Shown here piece by piece: positions 23,624 through 35,410 of a DNA stretch of 64,000 nucleotides. The stretch lies in NCBI GenBank assembly GCA_022036555.1, contig CM039135.1, positions 41,022,799 through 41,086,798 on the forward strand. The letters are read 5' to 3'. The notes beneath the pieces are model-generated. The model worked only from the letters and a program-made list of their open reading frames with translations. It had not been told where the DNA came from and did no database searches. Every line of letters begins with the position of its first letter. Within the stretch, counting starts at the first letter, position 1. The DNA is from Microstegium vimineum. Lineage: Eukaryota > Streptophyta > Magnoliopsida > Poales > Poaceae. The position numbers were made by a program, and so were the translations under genes.

Positions 23624-26600
23624 ATGGAATCCCTGTGGAAGCTGACCTACTTGCTTGAGCCGGCATCACTTGCTCTCATTGCCACAGCCATTTCTGTGGC
23701 CTATGCATCAGCATCGCGCGCTCTGGACTATGGCAAAGAGATGGAGAGGAACTTGGATTTTTCAGAGGCTTCCATTACATTGGATCAGTCACAGGCTCTA
23801 ATGATTCCCCTTGCAAGCTCATGCAGTCTGTTGCTGATGTTCTACTTGTTCTCGTCTGTCTCACATCTCGTGACTGCTTTTACTGCTGTGGCCTCAGCGA
23901 TGGCACTGTTCTTTTGCCTGTCTCCACACGTCACCTATCTCAAGACACGATTCAATCTAATGGACCCATTCGTGTCCAGGTGCTGTTCAAAGTCATTTAC
24001 ACGGTTGCAGGGTTTACTGATGCTCTTCTGCATAGCCACAGTCTTAGCCTGGTTGGTTACAGGGCATTGGTTGCTAAATAACCTTCTGGGGATTTCCATA
24101 TGTATAGCGTTTGTCAGCCATGTGAGGCTTCCCAACATAAAGATCTGTGCATTGCTTCTTGCCTGCTTGTTTGTGTATGATATTTTCTGGGTATTCTTCT
24201 CAGAAAGGTTCTTTGGAGCAAATGTCATGGTCTCTGTTGCCACTCAGAAGGCATCTAATCCTGTTCACACGGTAGCAAATAAGCTCAGCCTGCCTGGGTT
24301 GCAATTGATTACAAAGAAGCTGGAGCTTCCAGTCAAGCTTGTATTTCCCAGGAATTTGTTGGGTGGGATTGTTCCAGGAAGCAATCTTGGTGACTACATG
24401 ATGCTTGGCCTTGGAGACATGGTAAGCCAAATAAACTGTATTCTTGCAAATACTTCACACTTTTATTCTGCTTTTAGTCCTTTTCTTTTTATAATGTCTA
24501 CTGTTAGTCCTTGAACCCTCTATAGAATAAGTAGCCTTGAGTGGTTCTACTTGTAATACCTCGACGTTTGCTGAGCTTCATATTATTTGTCTTGCCTATG
24601 TGTATAAACTCTATTATGTTTCAGAATAAGACCAAATGGCATGTGGGTTAACATTTTTAAGCTAGACTAGCATATGCCCGTGCGTTGCAACGGGAACTTT
24701 AAAATTTTCAATGCAAATCAACACAATAAAGGTAAGAAAAATAATAGGTTAGGAGCCTCAAATTTTCAATGAAATAAGAGTATAATAAAAAGTAGTAGGT
24801 CAAAATAAAAACAAAGAAGTTTTAACTTGGCTTCACAACGCACTATTTCGAGCCACATTCAAATAATCCAATTCGCAATTCGCACCCTTGCTTATGACTA
24901 ATCCAAATTGAACTTAGGAATAATTAAGCAATTCTAACATGACATTCCATCAGTTGATTACATTAATAAAGAAAATACACCCAAAAAAATTCTAGCAGAA
25001 TTAGAAGTGCACTTTTAATGTCATTGTTACATGATATTTTCTAAGGGCAACATATTAGCATTCCATTCATCAAAGAAAAGTACACGCAAGGCCAACACTA
25101 AATAAGAAGTAAAAGATTCAGTCAAGGCCAACACTAAATAAGAAGTAAAAAAATCAGTCAAGCTTAAATTACTTATAAGTTATACCATACAGTTTCATAC
25201 TTATAAGGTCTTATTTTTGCTAAATGATAGGTTGGTGGCATTCCTAGACCTAATGCAACCTATTTAAGTTCACCGTCCATTTACATGAGTGATCAGTCTA
25301 CACAATTGCCAAATGAGTGTTCTTAAGTTATATTCAATAGTCTAAAGAATACTATGCCTACGTTAAGCATGCCAATATAGAAACGTTCAGGTGAAGTATG
25401 CAATCCTCCCTCCCAAGTCCCAACCCTTCTCTCTCCTATCAGAGAGACATCAGAAGGAACAATTTTCGTATAAACACATGAACTGTAATCTCCCAATGTT
25501 ACACTGTCATTCTGGTTTCTTATCAAAAAAGCGAACAGGTTCCATTGAGAAAAAAAGAACTAAACTCAGACTGTAATTCTGCAAAAAGAAGCACAATGCA
25601 TCAGTTCACTCTTCATAGTTTCTTTGTAATTTTTCAACTGAGCACATGTATATTTCACCAAAAATGCTATTTCAGAGAGGTAATGTGTCTTTGAATGGAA
25701 GTTGGAAAGGAAAACTCAAGTCAACAATCAGCAGCAGCACATGTAAACTATAGAACTACTTGTCAGTAAAGAATGTTTATAACTTGATGGACTCAATATT
25801 GAAATCCTAATTTGTAATTTCGTTTCCTCTATGTACAAAAATATGGTATGTACATTGTACGTGTGTTTTTTTATGTTTTAGAATACATACAGGATTTCAG
25901 GTCAATACAGGATGGCAGGTAGCCAACAAAAGCAGAATCCAATCAACTAAAGACATTGGTGCTCCTTGTTTTAGTGATACATCCATAAACGTAGGGTTGT
26001 TTGACAAATGGAAGTACCATTCAGTCTATATTGTCAAATTGTGCAGTCCATCTATATTAAACTTCTCTAAGAAAAAATAGTGTGCAGGCAAGTAATAGGA
26101 AGAGGTAAACTGTAAAAGCCCATTACAGACTTACAGTGATGCAATAACAAGAAGAGTTAAACTGTAAAAGCCCATTGTAGTGATGTTTGAAAGCTCCAAT
26201 CTCTAATTTAAGATACTGTAAATATTTTTTTAAGTTGAGTTTCCTTCCTTCCATAAGGACTTGGTATTCAAACTCTGGGCAGTCTTGTTAATGGTAAAAA
26301 TGACTAAGATATAAGGTGCTTCTTGTATTTAATATCTATCAGCAGTACAATGACTTTTTGGATATGATTTACGGCTGTTAAGGAACCACATACATTATGC
26401 CACAAAGTTTAAACCCAAATCATATAAAATTTTCAACGATGAGTAACATATTTGTATTGTAATGGCTTCAACCCCACGCAAGTAGCATGGCCTGTAATGA
26501 AACAAAAAACGAAAAAAAAAACTCAGATTTCAAGTACAGTCTAGCAATTATATCGTTCTCAAAATTTATCAATTCCAGCAGGCCACACCAGCAACTGATC

Positions 26601-28446
26601 ATCTCGTGCAGTTCCTATGTCTGGGTAGATAGGAGAAGGGCGAGGGGATCTCAGTTCCGAGAAGAAGGGGATCCAAGATGCGGATAGCACTCCGGGCGAC
26701 GGTCGCCGGGCGGGATGGGCGTCCTGACAACTCCCAGGGCAGCGCGAAGGGCAGCGGCCCGAGGAAGACGCCCGAGCTGGAGAGGAGGTTGGCGTCGACG
26801 CCTTCTAGCTTGTCGTGCGCTGTCGCTGGCCGATGGAGGGGACTCACCTGGTAGAGATCCAAGATGGCATCCGGACGGCACTCCGAGCGGGATGGGCGAT
26901 CGGACGGCGCCCAGGTGGCGCGGAGGGCAGCGGCCCGAGGAAGGCGCCCGGGCGGTGCGGAGGGCGACGTCTGGGCGGCGCGAAGGGAGTCCCGGTGGGG
27001 GAAGGCAGCGGGGCCAGATGCGCGCGGTGAGGCTGAAAGGGAGGGGCGAAACAAGAGCCGAGCGGGGCGAAGGAGTGCTGTGGACGATTCCTGTTTGGGC
27101 TTTTTAGGAGTAGAGATAGATGGAATTGACCTGTAAAGATAGGCTATACCAAAGAAAGAAGTTACTCTATGTGAACTTAAATTCCACTCTTCAGTGTCTG
27201 CCACTTTTTGGCGACTCTTAGTTTATTATCAAGGAAGCAAGCTGTGCACTGCACACTCCATCAGCCCGATAACAATTAAGTTTTGGTTTAGGAATGCACT
27301 TAACTACTGCACAAATATATATCTAATTGGGTATCCACTTTGTAGCTCTGGGTCACTGCCAAGGGCCTGTTCGGTCAATGCCTATGCCACAACTAACCTT
27401 AGTCAAATCGTGGCAGCCTCAAGAAGTGGGAAACAACTAGTTCATTTGCATTCTTTTTTTCTTGCTGTGAAATCGTATAATTTCATTTTGATGAGTTTGG
27501 GGTCGATCCAAATGACCCAGAGAAAAGGGAACTTGCATCCTTAATTGGGAAAATTCTGCTTTCTTCCTGCATCTTGCTTGTTTTTCTTCAAAATTCTCAG
27601 TTCAGACTTCAGAGATGAAACAGACCAAGTAATAGCTGTCAAGTTATAAATAGCAAAAGCATGCCTGATCTTGCAAGTTTTCAAGCCTAAAAACTATCCA
27701 ATGGCACCGATGAGAGCTACATTTTCTGAGCTCCTGTGGTTACAATATGCAGTGCACCTGCTGCTGGTTATCGATGATTTGTATATTCACCTCATAGTAG
27801 TTGTCCAAAAGCAGCATGGCTGCATCATAATGATTTGAGTCTTTTTCTGTAACTTATCAACTTTGCTTATGCTTTTGAGTAAAATCCGTTCATACCACTG
27901 ATGATTTGAATTTAATCACCTAGATACTTGTTTCTTCCTGCAGGCCATTCCAGGGATGCTTCTAGCTCTGGTATACTTTTTTGATAACCGGAAGTTCAAG
28001 GATGTGAATGTTCCATCAGATGTGTCTCCCCAAGACGACGGAATTATGTGTGGTATGCTCTAATAGGGTATGGTATTGGCTTGGTAGCTGCACTAGCTGC
28101 TGGGATCTTGTCTCAGTCTCCCCAACCAGCCTTACTGTACCTGGTAAGTGTTGTCTGGTTATACAGTCAGGTTTTGACTGCCGTTTTTGGTTCTGTTAAA
28201 TTATACTTCTCTCACTCGGTAACGTGTATCTCATAGCATTGATTCATCATGGTATAGTATAGTTTCCGGCTATGGTGTGATGCTTATAGCATGGTTGCTC
28301 TTCGTTCTGACAGAGTTTGTGGCTTTCAGGTGCCGTCAACACTGGGGCCTGTCATGTACTTGTCATGGTTACGGAATGAGCTGTGGGAGCTATGGGAAGG
28401 GTCTGGAACGATTCTAAACGAGAAAGCTCGTATGCTGGAGGTCTGA
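23624..28446 (+). CDS. SPPL1: Signal peptide peptidase-like intramembrane aspartic protease (frame broken by 1 bp)
   Basis: The family cleaves transmembrane helices inside endomembranes. Coding exons: 23624-24421 (266 codons), 27944-28143 and 28330-28446. Exon 1 starts MESLWKLTYLLEPASLALIA after a 5'-UTR intron acceptor (CCATAG, ending 23622) and encodes most of the nine hydrophobic segments. All three family motifs are visible: YD in LACLFVYDIFWVFF, GLGD in MMLGLGDM, and PAL in QSPQPALLYL. The end is LRNELWELWEGSGTILNEKA...MLEV. Exon 2 has 200 nt where 201 are needed. The frame shifts at the C run 28028-28031, after NVPSDVSP, and an early stop follows in the shifted frame; the downstream part (NYVWYALIGYGIGLVAAL) is perfectly conserved in the other frame. 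With that base the product would be 371 aa, the usual family length. The 3.5-kb intron 1 is full of repeats. Either a sequencing error or a recent null allele. Confidence 0.88.
24660..27120. mobile_element. Probable transposon insertion in SPPL1 intron 1
   Basis: Intron sequence changes at 24665 to CTAGCATATGCCCGTGCGTT (continuing GCAACGGG), a start sequence repeated very widely in grass genomes. A second, similar start (ACTAGCAAAAATCCGTGCGT) occurs at 56236. The matching end may be the AGGAGTAGAGATAGATGG stretch near 27105. The 2.4-kb body is AT-rich except for a GC-rich 0.5-kb block (26600-27090). That block has two diverged tandem copies (about 26670 and 26858) with GATCCAAGATG, CGGGATGGGCG and GGGCAGCGGCCCGAGGAAG in the same order. 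The superfamily is not certain and no target-site duplication was identified. Confidence 0.4.
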
Positions 28447-29480
28447 GATCCAAGTGGACAATAAAAAGGATCTGAGCCCACAGTGATTGAATCTAATTAA
28501 GCATTACTTGAGCTCCTCATACTGAAGGGAGAGTATTTATAAGCTAGAATGTTCTAGTCATGTAAGCTACTGCTATGCAGCTGCCCTCGCAAGAGGAAAC
28601 ACAGACTAATCATGTAACTGTTTGTAATAGAAAGGTTCAGTTCAATCCATTTCAGCTTTTACCCATATGTTCTCGTCTCCGATTTTTTTTTTTTAAATGT
28701 CTCCGACTGCTTATATGTCAAGGCAGTGCCGTGGCTGATGCCAATTGACGGTATGGATGCTGTATAGAACGGACTAATGCTACCTTTCGTTGTTGTTACT
28801 TGCTGGCTAAGCTAGGCGGAATTGTAGTTTGGTTCAGCCACTTAAAAATGATAATGGTGGTGTTTCCCGTCCCGGCATTTGTCGAGGATTTAGTGTTAAC
28901 ATCAGCAGAGGTCTTTGATCCACTGAAGAAATGTGGAGGATGACTGAGCAACTGCTGCTGGAGGCTCTTATTTCATTATTTGCCTTTGCTAAATTGCGAT
29001 GCTATTTCTGGTTGCCTGATTAGCACAATACCTCAAAACTGGTGAAACATGGTACATCCATGCCAGTAAACTACCAGCAAACCAAGCGAGACGGGAAACT
29101 TGTCAGGTATAATCTGGGAAGGGAGCGGATTGTCAGGTATAATCTAGGAAGGGAGCGGATTGATCTTTTAGGAACATTTGAAGACTGTCATTATAATTTT
29201 GTTAAATTAGAGAAATGTCATCTTGGTCCACATGTTAGTGACTCATATGAGCCCCACATATCAGTGAGATGCCAGTGGCATATTTTCCTCTGAATTTTCT
29301 GAAGCTGATGGAATTCATTTCCCCGAGCATCACTACTTTCAAACAGGGAATTGTTTTCATTCCCAAACAGAGAGTAGGATGCCGCTGGTACTTTGGGCTA
29401 CAATCCTAACTTACTAGCTATGAGAAACTAGCCTAACAATTTCTAACAGTGATCAAGAAAGCATACAATTTCTCACACAG
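28447..29480. other. 3' UTR and intergenic sequence after SPPL1
   Basis: Includes the likely 3' UTR of SPPL1 to about 28650. A perfect-looking 32-33-bp tandem duplication (GTCAGGTATAATCTGGGAAG...GGATT, about 29101-29161) is present. The short ORF across it has no recognisable similarity. The stretch after 29200 (GTCCACATGTTAGTGACTCATATGAGCCCC) has the look of a common grass repeat. Confidence 0.45.
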
Positions 29481-29489
29481 TAATCCAGG

Positions 29490-30075
29490 AAGCATGGAGG
29501 ACAGCAGACCAAAACGGCAGTAAAAATGTAAAATCGCAGATTCTCAAGAGTGATGTAGGAGTAAACCACAGACCCCACTTATGTTGCCCTTGGACATTTC
29601 CTTGTCAATTTTAGGAGAGGCCTTGCAAATTCTCATGGACTCATACAGTCGCACTTGACTCTCACTTGTAGAGGCCGTCCCAGTGCACAGGTACACGCAC
29701 ACCAGACAGAGAAGTATGCTTTCACTTGGAGAAGTTGAGACACCCCATGGGTTTCTGCAACACGGCTGCCACTTGCCATTCCATAATATTGCGTACATGT
29801 TTCTGCAACATTGCATCACTCGCTAACAAATGCTCAGATCAAGGAAGCAACATGATTAATTCTAGTAACTAATAATTCGTCAACCATCACAATGATGAAA
29901 CCATGAAGGACAGCCTAACAAAACCAGCAGCAAATTCATGGATCCCCAAGAGTGATCGTACCACAAATCCCACTATGACCGCACACTTTCTTCTTGATTT
30001 AGGAGAGACTATGCACTTCATGCATTCGCACTTGGTCCCTCATCTGTAGATGCCGTGCCCAGTGCTGTAGAAACA
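29490..30075. repeat. Tandem duplication of the 3' exon region of the F-box gene
   Basis: Two diverged copies with a period of about 405 bp: about 29490-29700 and 29895-30075. Shared landmarks in order are AGGACAGC, CAAGAGTGAT, TAGGAGAG, the GCACTTG run and CAGTGC. The right copy contains the terminal exon of the F-box gene (30064-30018 on the minus strand). The left copy has the same coding-like stretch, but the base pair that forms the acceptor is lost (CTACAG in one, CTGTG in the other), so it should not splice. Confidence 0.65.
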
Positions 30076-32146
30076 CACACAGAAATAATGAAAACAACAT
30101 CAGCAGATTGAGGGCCTGTTTGGAACGCAGGAATTTCACAGGAATTGTGTAGGAATTTTACAGGAATCAGTTCATTTTCACAGGAAAAAGTACAGGACAG
30201 GAAAAAAATCCCAAATCAGGAATAGGGAAAAAATCCCGTGTTCCAAACAGGGCCTGAAACATAGATTTGCCATCGATGAAACATTTGTTTAATCAGAACC
30301 ACAAGAGCCTACAAGTTCCTGCTAATGGTTAACCAAACAACGCTTAACATAGCGTAAAGTCGATAAGATAAGCTAGGCTCAAAATCTGGAGAAACACCTC
30401 TCTGTTCAGCGTATATCATCCACATTCTTCATTTGATGTTTAAAACTGCTAAATCACAACAAAGGAACATATATCTAAGGTTAAACGATGCACATGTCAG
30501 TAATATCTATCCGGAGGGTAAAATCTCATAAGCAATGACTTTTTTTGGTCTTTATCTGCTACATATAAGTTCCAATATTGGCCAAAATATTACCAATCAT
30601 CAAAGTCCCATATCCATCGATCAGTGACATGTATATCAGATGACCCAGTTTGACACGAGATTGTGATAAACTCATTGTTCTTACCACACACACCATTGTT
30701 GTTCATAAATTCCTGTCAATAACTGGATTCCTACACATTCTGATAGTCGCCCTGTTCGCTTTGTTTATCAAAAACAACATCAGCCGACTTATTAGCCACT
30801 GAAACGATCAAATGAACAGGGCCAGTTCTGGCAAGTAAAACATTAAGGCCACGTTTGGTTCTCAGGGAATCACCTCCTGGAACTAATCCTATCAGGATTG
30901 CTTCAGTAATTTGTACAGATAATTTTCACCAGGATTAATTTCTGCCATAAACAGACTTAAACGAACAAGCACTAAGCGATTTGCTCAACGTACCTGGAGT
31001 GTAGAAGCTCACGTAGGGAACGATATCACTGTAGAAGCCAGCAACGTCCACAAGCTTGTCGATCCTGCTAGACTTTTGATCAACGGAGAAGAAGCCATGA
31101 ACCGTGCCCACCAAAATCATGCCAACCCCATCCGCAAATCCAAGCAAATTGATGAGGGGGAGCAGGCTCCGGAGGTCAATTACTCTGTCTCGTGCCCATT
31201 CCATTGCCAGGGCACTGCCGTTAGGACTAGGCTCCATTGACCAGAGGCAGAGTTTGTCGCCCTCAATTCTTGCGAATCCCAGGCCTCCGTCCTCCGTGGT
31301 GGTGAGCACGGTGCACCACCTCTGGTCCCTGAGGGACGCCGGAGGCACTTGAATAACAGACATGTCGCCCGTGGCCAGGTCGTACTTGAGGATCCTACTC
31401 CTCCACTGGAACAAGAAGTACAACGCGTTCCCGACGAGGGCACCGCGCGGCGCGTCTAGAAGGGCAACACCAACATCACCATCACCAGGGTCCGGGTGTG
31501 GCGCTGCGTAGACTGGCTCGCTCCACGCCGCAGGCCCTAACGAGGAGTAGACGCAAGCGAAGGTCCCCCCGGAGTCCATGCCCACCAGGACGACGCGGAA
31601 GGGCCCGTCGGCGAGGCCGTGCTGGTCGCAGCAGAGCAGCGCGGCGTTCCAGCTGCGCGGGCGCCACGGCAGGACGGGCAGCTCCAGGTGGCCACCGCCG
31701 CTGGCAGAGAGCGGGTCCCAGACGGCGAGGCGAATCCCCGCAGGAGCCGCGTCGGCGAAGCCGATGATGACCCTGCCGGGACGCTCGCCGGCGCGGTGGA
31801 GGAGGACGCGGCCGCCGCGCGCGTCGAGCGCGACCCAGCCGCGCTGGGTGTCGAGGGGCGGGCAGGACGCGGAGGTGCGGACGAAGCGGACGGAGGGGGC
31901 TTCATTGGAGCCGGCCACGTTGCGGAGGAAGCCCAGCATCGGAGCACCCAGGCGCTGGAGGTGAAAGTCGCGGATGCGGCGGCGGAAGGCGCGGGCCGAG
32001 ACGAGGCGGGCCCAGCGCTTGCAGACGAGCGCAGCGCGGACGAGGCGCGCGGGGTCGTCCGGCGGGGAGCGGAGGAGGATCTCTTCCACGAGCTCGTCCG
32101 GCAGCGCCGGCGGAGCGCGCGGCCGTGGCGGCGGATCCTCCTCCAT
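30018..32146 (-). CDS. F-box protein (SCF ubiquitin-ligase substrate adaptor type, 399 aa, two exons)
   Basis: F-box proteins bind SKP1 and present targets to the SCF E3 ligase. Exon 1 is 32146-30994 and encodes an F-box at about residues 13-55 (PALPDELVEEILLRSPPDDP, then LVRAALVCKRWARLVS). It is followed by about 330 residues that look like the propeller-type C-terminal domain of the grass-expanded F-box families (VLVGMDSGGTFACVYSS, CLWSMEPSPNGSALAMEWAR). Exon 1 ends in a good donor (CCAG|GTACG). The best partner is an acceptor CTACAG with exon 2 at 30064-30018, which gives the ending YTPALGTASTDEGPSANA; this C-terminus is familiar from rice paralogues. Without splicing the ORF would run on to 30935 and end in an unrelated tail. 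The intron holds two MITEs. The target is unknown. Confidence 0.85.
30112..30254. mobile_element. MITE, about 143 bp, with 25-bp terminal inverted repeats
   Basis: The left end is GGGCCTGTTTGGAACGCAGG. The right end on the opposite strand is GGCCCTGTTTGGAACACGGG. The interior is rich in CAGGAATTT repeats. It is an hAT-like MITE of the abundant grass type, located in the intron of the F-box gene. Confidence 0.8.
30749..30823. mobile_element. Very short MITE (about 75 bp)
   Basis: The left end GCCCTGTTCGCTTTG pairs with the right end, which on the opposite strand reads GGCCCTGTTCATTTG. It lies in the F-box gene intron. A partial relative (GGCCACGTTTGGTTCTCAGG) starts at 30848. Confidence 0.65.
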
Positions 32147-32212
32147 GGGGGCGCTTGCCTTGGTTCGGCTTTGGACCTTAGGTGAATTTTTTTCTTCTTC
32201 TAAAACCAGTGA

Positions 32213-32549
32213 AGGGGTGCTTGGATCCCTTGGTAAATTGGCAAAAGAGCAAAAGAATTACTATTTTTGGTAAATGGATCCAAACATGCAAGACAAAAAA
32301 TGATAAAAGAGCAAAAATTTGTCATTTGTCATTTGTCACTTTGGAGTGGTAAATAAAGACAAATAGAAAATCCTTCCACTCATACCCGCATGACATGTGA
32401 ATGAGTGTAATTATTAGGGGTACAATTGTCTTTGTATGTGTCATTTGTCATTTTTCATTTGCCATTTGCCAAGGGATCCAAACACCCTTAAGTGATAAAA
32501 AAATTTGGCAAATTAATTTGTCATTTGCCAAAGAATCCAAACACCCCCT
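32213..32549. mobile_element. Nested hAT-like MITEs upstream of the F-box gene
   Basis: The left end AGGGGTGCTTGGATCCCTTGG has two candidate partners: GATCCAAACACCCTT at about 32488 and GAATCCAAACACCCCCT ending 32549. Both are inverted relative to it. The inside has TTGCCAAA/TTTGTCATTT repeats. Probably one MITE inserted in or duplicated from another. It starts about 70 bp from the F-box ATG, so it may lie in the promoter. Confidence 0.65.
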
Positions 32550-32658
32550 GAGTACTCCCTCAAACAAAGCACGGAGTTAGGGAATATCAGCTTTATTACA
32601 ACGGATTCTCTATAAACATGTCTGAATTTTAGTTTTTCATGGTAGTTATTATTTCATA

Positions 32659-32901
32659 CTCCCTCCGTCTCTAAAACATCAATTACTAGAATTCGCGTCA
32701 GTCAAATTTTTTTAATTTTGACTAACATTATAGAAAAATGTAACAACATCTTTGACTTGAAATGAGCACTCTATAAGATAAATCTAATAATACTAGTTTG
32801 ATATCATAATTTTTAATATTTTATTCTAAAAATTTGGTCAAAGTTTAAAAGAATTGACTTAGAACAAACTCAAAAATTCATTCTTTTAGAGACAAAGGGA
32901 G
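32659..32901. mobile_element. Stowaway-like MITE (243 bp, TA target site)
   Basis: It begins CTCCCTCCGTCTCTAAAACA and ends TTTTAGAGACAAAGGGAG. These are inverted copies, flanked by TA on each side. This is the classic grass Tc1/mariner-derived Stowaway terminus. Confidence 0.8.
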
Positions 32902-33851
32902 TATATTTTAAATTTAAATTGTAGGTTTAATTCGTTGTGATTTCTGTAGATACAATTTATAATTTTTGACTCTAGAAATAGAAAAACTGACGAGTAAAAT
33001 TCAGACATCTGAAATGTAGAAGAAGTGTTATAAAAAATATTAACAATATTGATATCATTAAATAAATTTATTATAGATATAGTTGATTAATCTAATTTTA
33101 CCAATTATAATTATAAATATTAATATTTTTATGATAATTGATCAAAGTTAAAAATGTTTAACTTCTCAGGAGGTCATTCTCGGTGGGACGGAGAGAATAT
33201 ACTCCTATATAAATTTTATTTTAACATTTTGTAGATGGTTTTGTTAGGCTGGTTTAGTTTTTTTTGTACATTATGGATATAATTTTAGTCATGTTTGGAA
33301 TATATGGTTTTCCCCTATTTTCTGTGGTTTTTTGTTTGATTCTCGTGAAATTTCTACATATTTCTTGTAAATCTCATGTTCCAAATATGCTTCTAGGAGA
33401 TGTTTGTTTCAAGCCACGTGTTACCACGCCATATTGTGGCGGCGTCGAAGGTGATGTGTGGAAATCGAACAAGATTCACTCCTCCAGTCAGTTAAAAAAG
33501 TCATGTTAAATTTAATTTTAAAAGTTTATAGATTTTAAACACCGATTCAATTAGACCATTTCTCTAAACAATTTTAATTTTTAGAAAATAACTAGATCAC
33601 GTTAAAGTTTATAATTTTTATATAAAATTTATCTTTATCCGATTTCATATCCGAGTTGCGCAACTGGAGTCAGTGATCAAGGCAATCCGAATCTCGTGTT
33701 TAAAAAAGGGCCCAATCCAGCCCATCGCAACACGTGCGTACCTTCTAGTCTCGTCTCGTCTCGTCCCCTCTGCTACTGGCTTCCGCCGCTTTCCACACAC
33801 ACACACGACACCGACGCCGCCTCCAGCGACCAAGGCATTGCAGTTGCAGCG
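32902..33851. other. AT-rich intergenic sequence and 5' flank of the 91-aa protein gene
   Basis: No gene recognised. A partial Stowaway-like end (GGTGGGACGGAGAGAATATA) is near 33182. From about 33700 the sequence becomes the likely 5' UTR of the gene at 33852, with TCTCGTCTCGTC pyrimidine repeats. Confidence 0.5.
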
Positions 33852-34911
33852 ATGCCGCCGGTGGTCCCGAGGTCCGACAGGATAGTTCGCCGGACGGCGA
33901 TGGTCGGCGCAGCCACCGCCGCCTACTTGCTCCTCACCGCCGACTACGGCCCCAGCTACCCCAACCCCGTACGCACCGTACTCCTCCTTTCCTACGACTG
34001 CTCTTTAGTTTGTTTGATCGATTGATTGTGAGTCAAAAGTGAAATCATGGCCAGGATTAGGAGCATGCTTATGCCTGTTGTTTGTTCCAATGCGGTTAGT
34101 AGCTAGCCCAAGTTAACTTTTATCAACTCTTTAACTTGCTTCATTGCTTGGGATACAGCAACCAGTAATTTTGCTTTGGCAACATGATAACTTCAAGTTC
34201 CAGCTGGGTGGGGACTTTTGCTATGTTTGGAGCAGTAATTTCACAGAAATTTGGGAGGAATCAGTTCAATTTTACAGAGAAGGTGCAGAAACAAGAAAAA
34301 AAAATTCCTGTCTGAGTAGCTTCGGTGTTTGAGAGAAGATGCTGAGTAGCTTCAGTTGTTTCTACGAGTGCTAGAGGCCATCTTGCCAATTTTATCAAGA
34401 ATATACTAGCTGATTAGTATGCTTTTACGTTTTACTACCTCCATCCCAAAAAAAATATGTAATTCTCATTTTTCGAGAAGAAAAACAGTTTAAACTTTGA
34501 CTAAATTTATATAAAAAACTACTAAAATTCATGATATGAAACTTGTATCATTAGATTAGTTATAAAATATATTTTCATAATAAAATTATTTAGAAATATA
34601 AATGTTAATAATATTTAATATAAAATTGATCAAATATTAGCTATTTTGACCGGCACGATTTCCACAATTACATTTTTTTTCTCAGACAGAGGTAGTACCT
34701 ATTATCAGTATGACGCTACAGCTGATGGATGCCCCAATTTCCTCAAATGCAGATAAGGGGTGCCATGGAATCGTTGTCTCTGTTCCCCAAATCAGACAAA
34801 GACAAGGATAGTGTTCATCAGGCTGCTGAACAAGATACAAGTAATAACTTGAAGCCAGATGGTGTGGCAGTCAAAAGTAGCAGTGCATCGCCAACTACTA
34901 CTAGGAATTAA
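33852..34911 (+). CDS. Small single-pass membrane protein of unknown function (91 aa, two exons)
   Basis: Exons 33852-33968 (39 codons) and 34753-34911 (52 codons plus stop) join in phase 0 with GT-AG ends and no break. The protein has a basic N-terminus (MPPVVPRSDRIVRRTAMVGA) and a short hydrophobic segment (MVGAATAAYLLLTADYG). A proline-rich turn (GPSYPNPIRG) follows, then a polar lysine/serine-rich tail ending SPTTTRN. A short positively charged leader with one hydrophobic helix suggests an organelle or endomembrane anchor, but this is inference. I do not recognise a named family. A 261-bp MITE lies in the intron. Confidence 0.7.
34435..34695. mobile_element. Stowaway-like MITE in the intron of the 91-aa protein gene
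   Basis: It begins CTACCTCCATCCCAAAAAAA and ends CTCAGACAGAGGTAG, with TA on both sides. Inverted termini about 12 bp long are visible, and the interior is AT-rich. Confidence 0.7.
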
Positions 34912-35235
34912 TCTAGCTAGGTGAGGCGAGGCCATGATTTACACCTTTTGCTGTGAGTGAGTGTTTCCGTGCTTTCAGTTCCAGAGCTGCACGGCTAACA
35001 GTCGGCCAGTCAGATCGGTTTCCCCTTGTGTTCTCATTATCCATACCCAGCACTCCAGCAGTGTAGTTGCCATGTTATCCGGATGCAGTGGCATGCTATC
35101 GCTAGCGTGACCATTTCATCAGTGATATAATCGTTTCACTTTATTAATTACTGCTGTTCAATCATTCATGCATGTTAAAAAAAACAAGGGCACCTGATAG
35201 ACAGATCTATCTTGTCCAAATCGAACAAGCAAATT

Positions 35236-35410
35236 GAGGGTGTGTTCGGATCCAGGGGCTAAAGTTTAGACCGTGTTATATCGAATATTTGGATGGTAAC
35301 TAGGTGGACTAAACATGATTTAAATATAAAACTAATTACACGGCAGTAGATTAGTTAGCGAGACGAAACTATTAAGCCTAATTAATCCATTATTAACAAA
35401 TACATCGTAT
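35236..35410. mobile_element. Truncated hAT/Tourist-like MITE fragment
   Basis: It begins AGGGTGTGTTCGGATCCAGG and contains the very common grass repeat core GATTTAAATATAAAACTAAT and TTAGCGAGACGAA(A/T)CTATTAAG. I see only one end, so it is probably truncated. Confidence 0.6.

Noticed and set aside
29042..29293. An 83-codon ORF starting MKHGTSMPVN
   Set aside because: It crosses a 32-33-bp tandem duplication and then common repeat-like sequence; no support for a gene.
31498..32273. Plus-strand ORFs up to 188 codons opposite the F-box gene
   Set aside because: Antisense shadows of the GC-rich F-box coding sequence; no domain.
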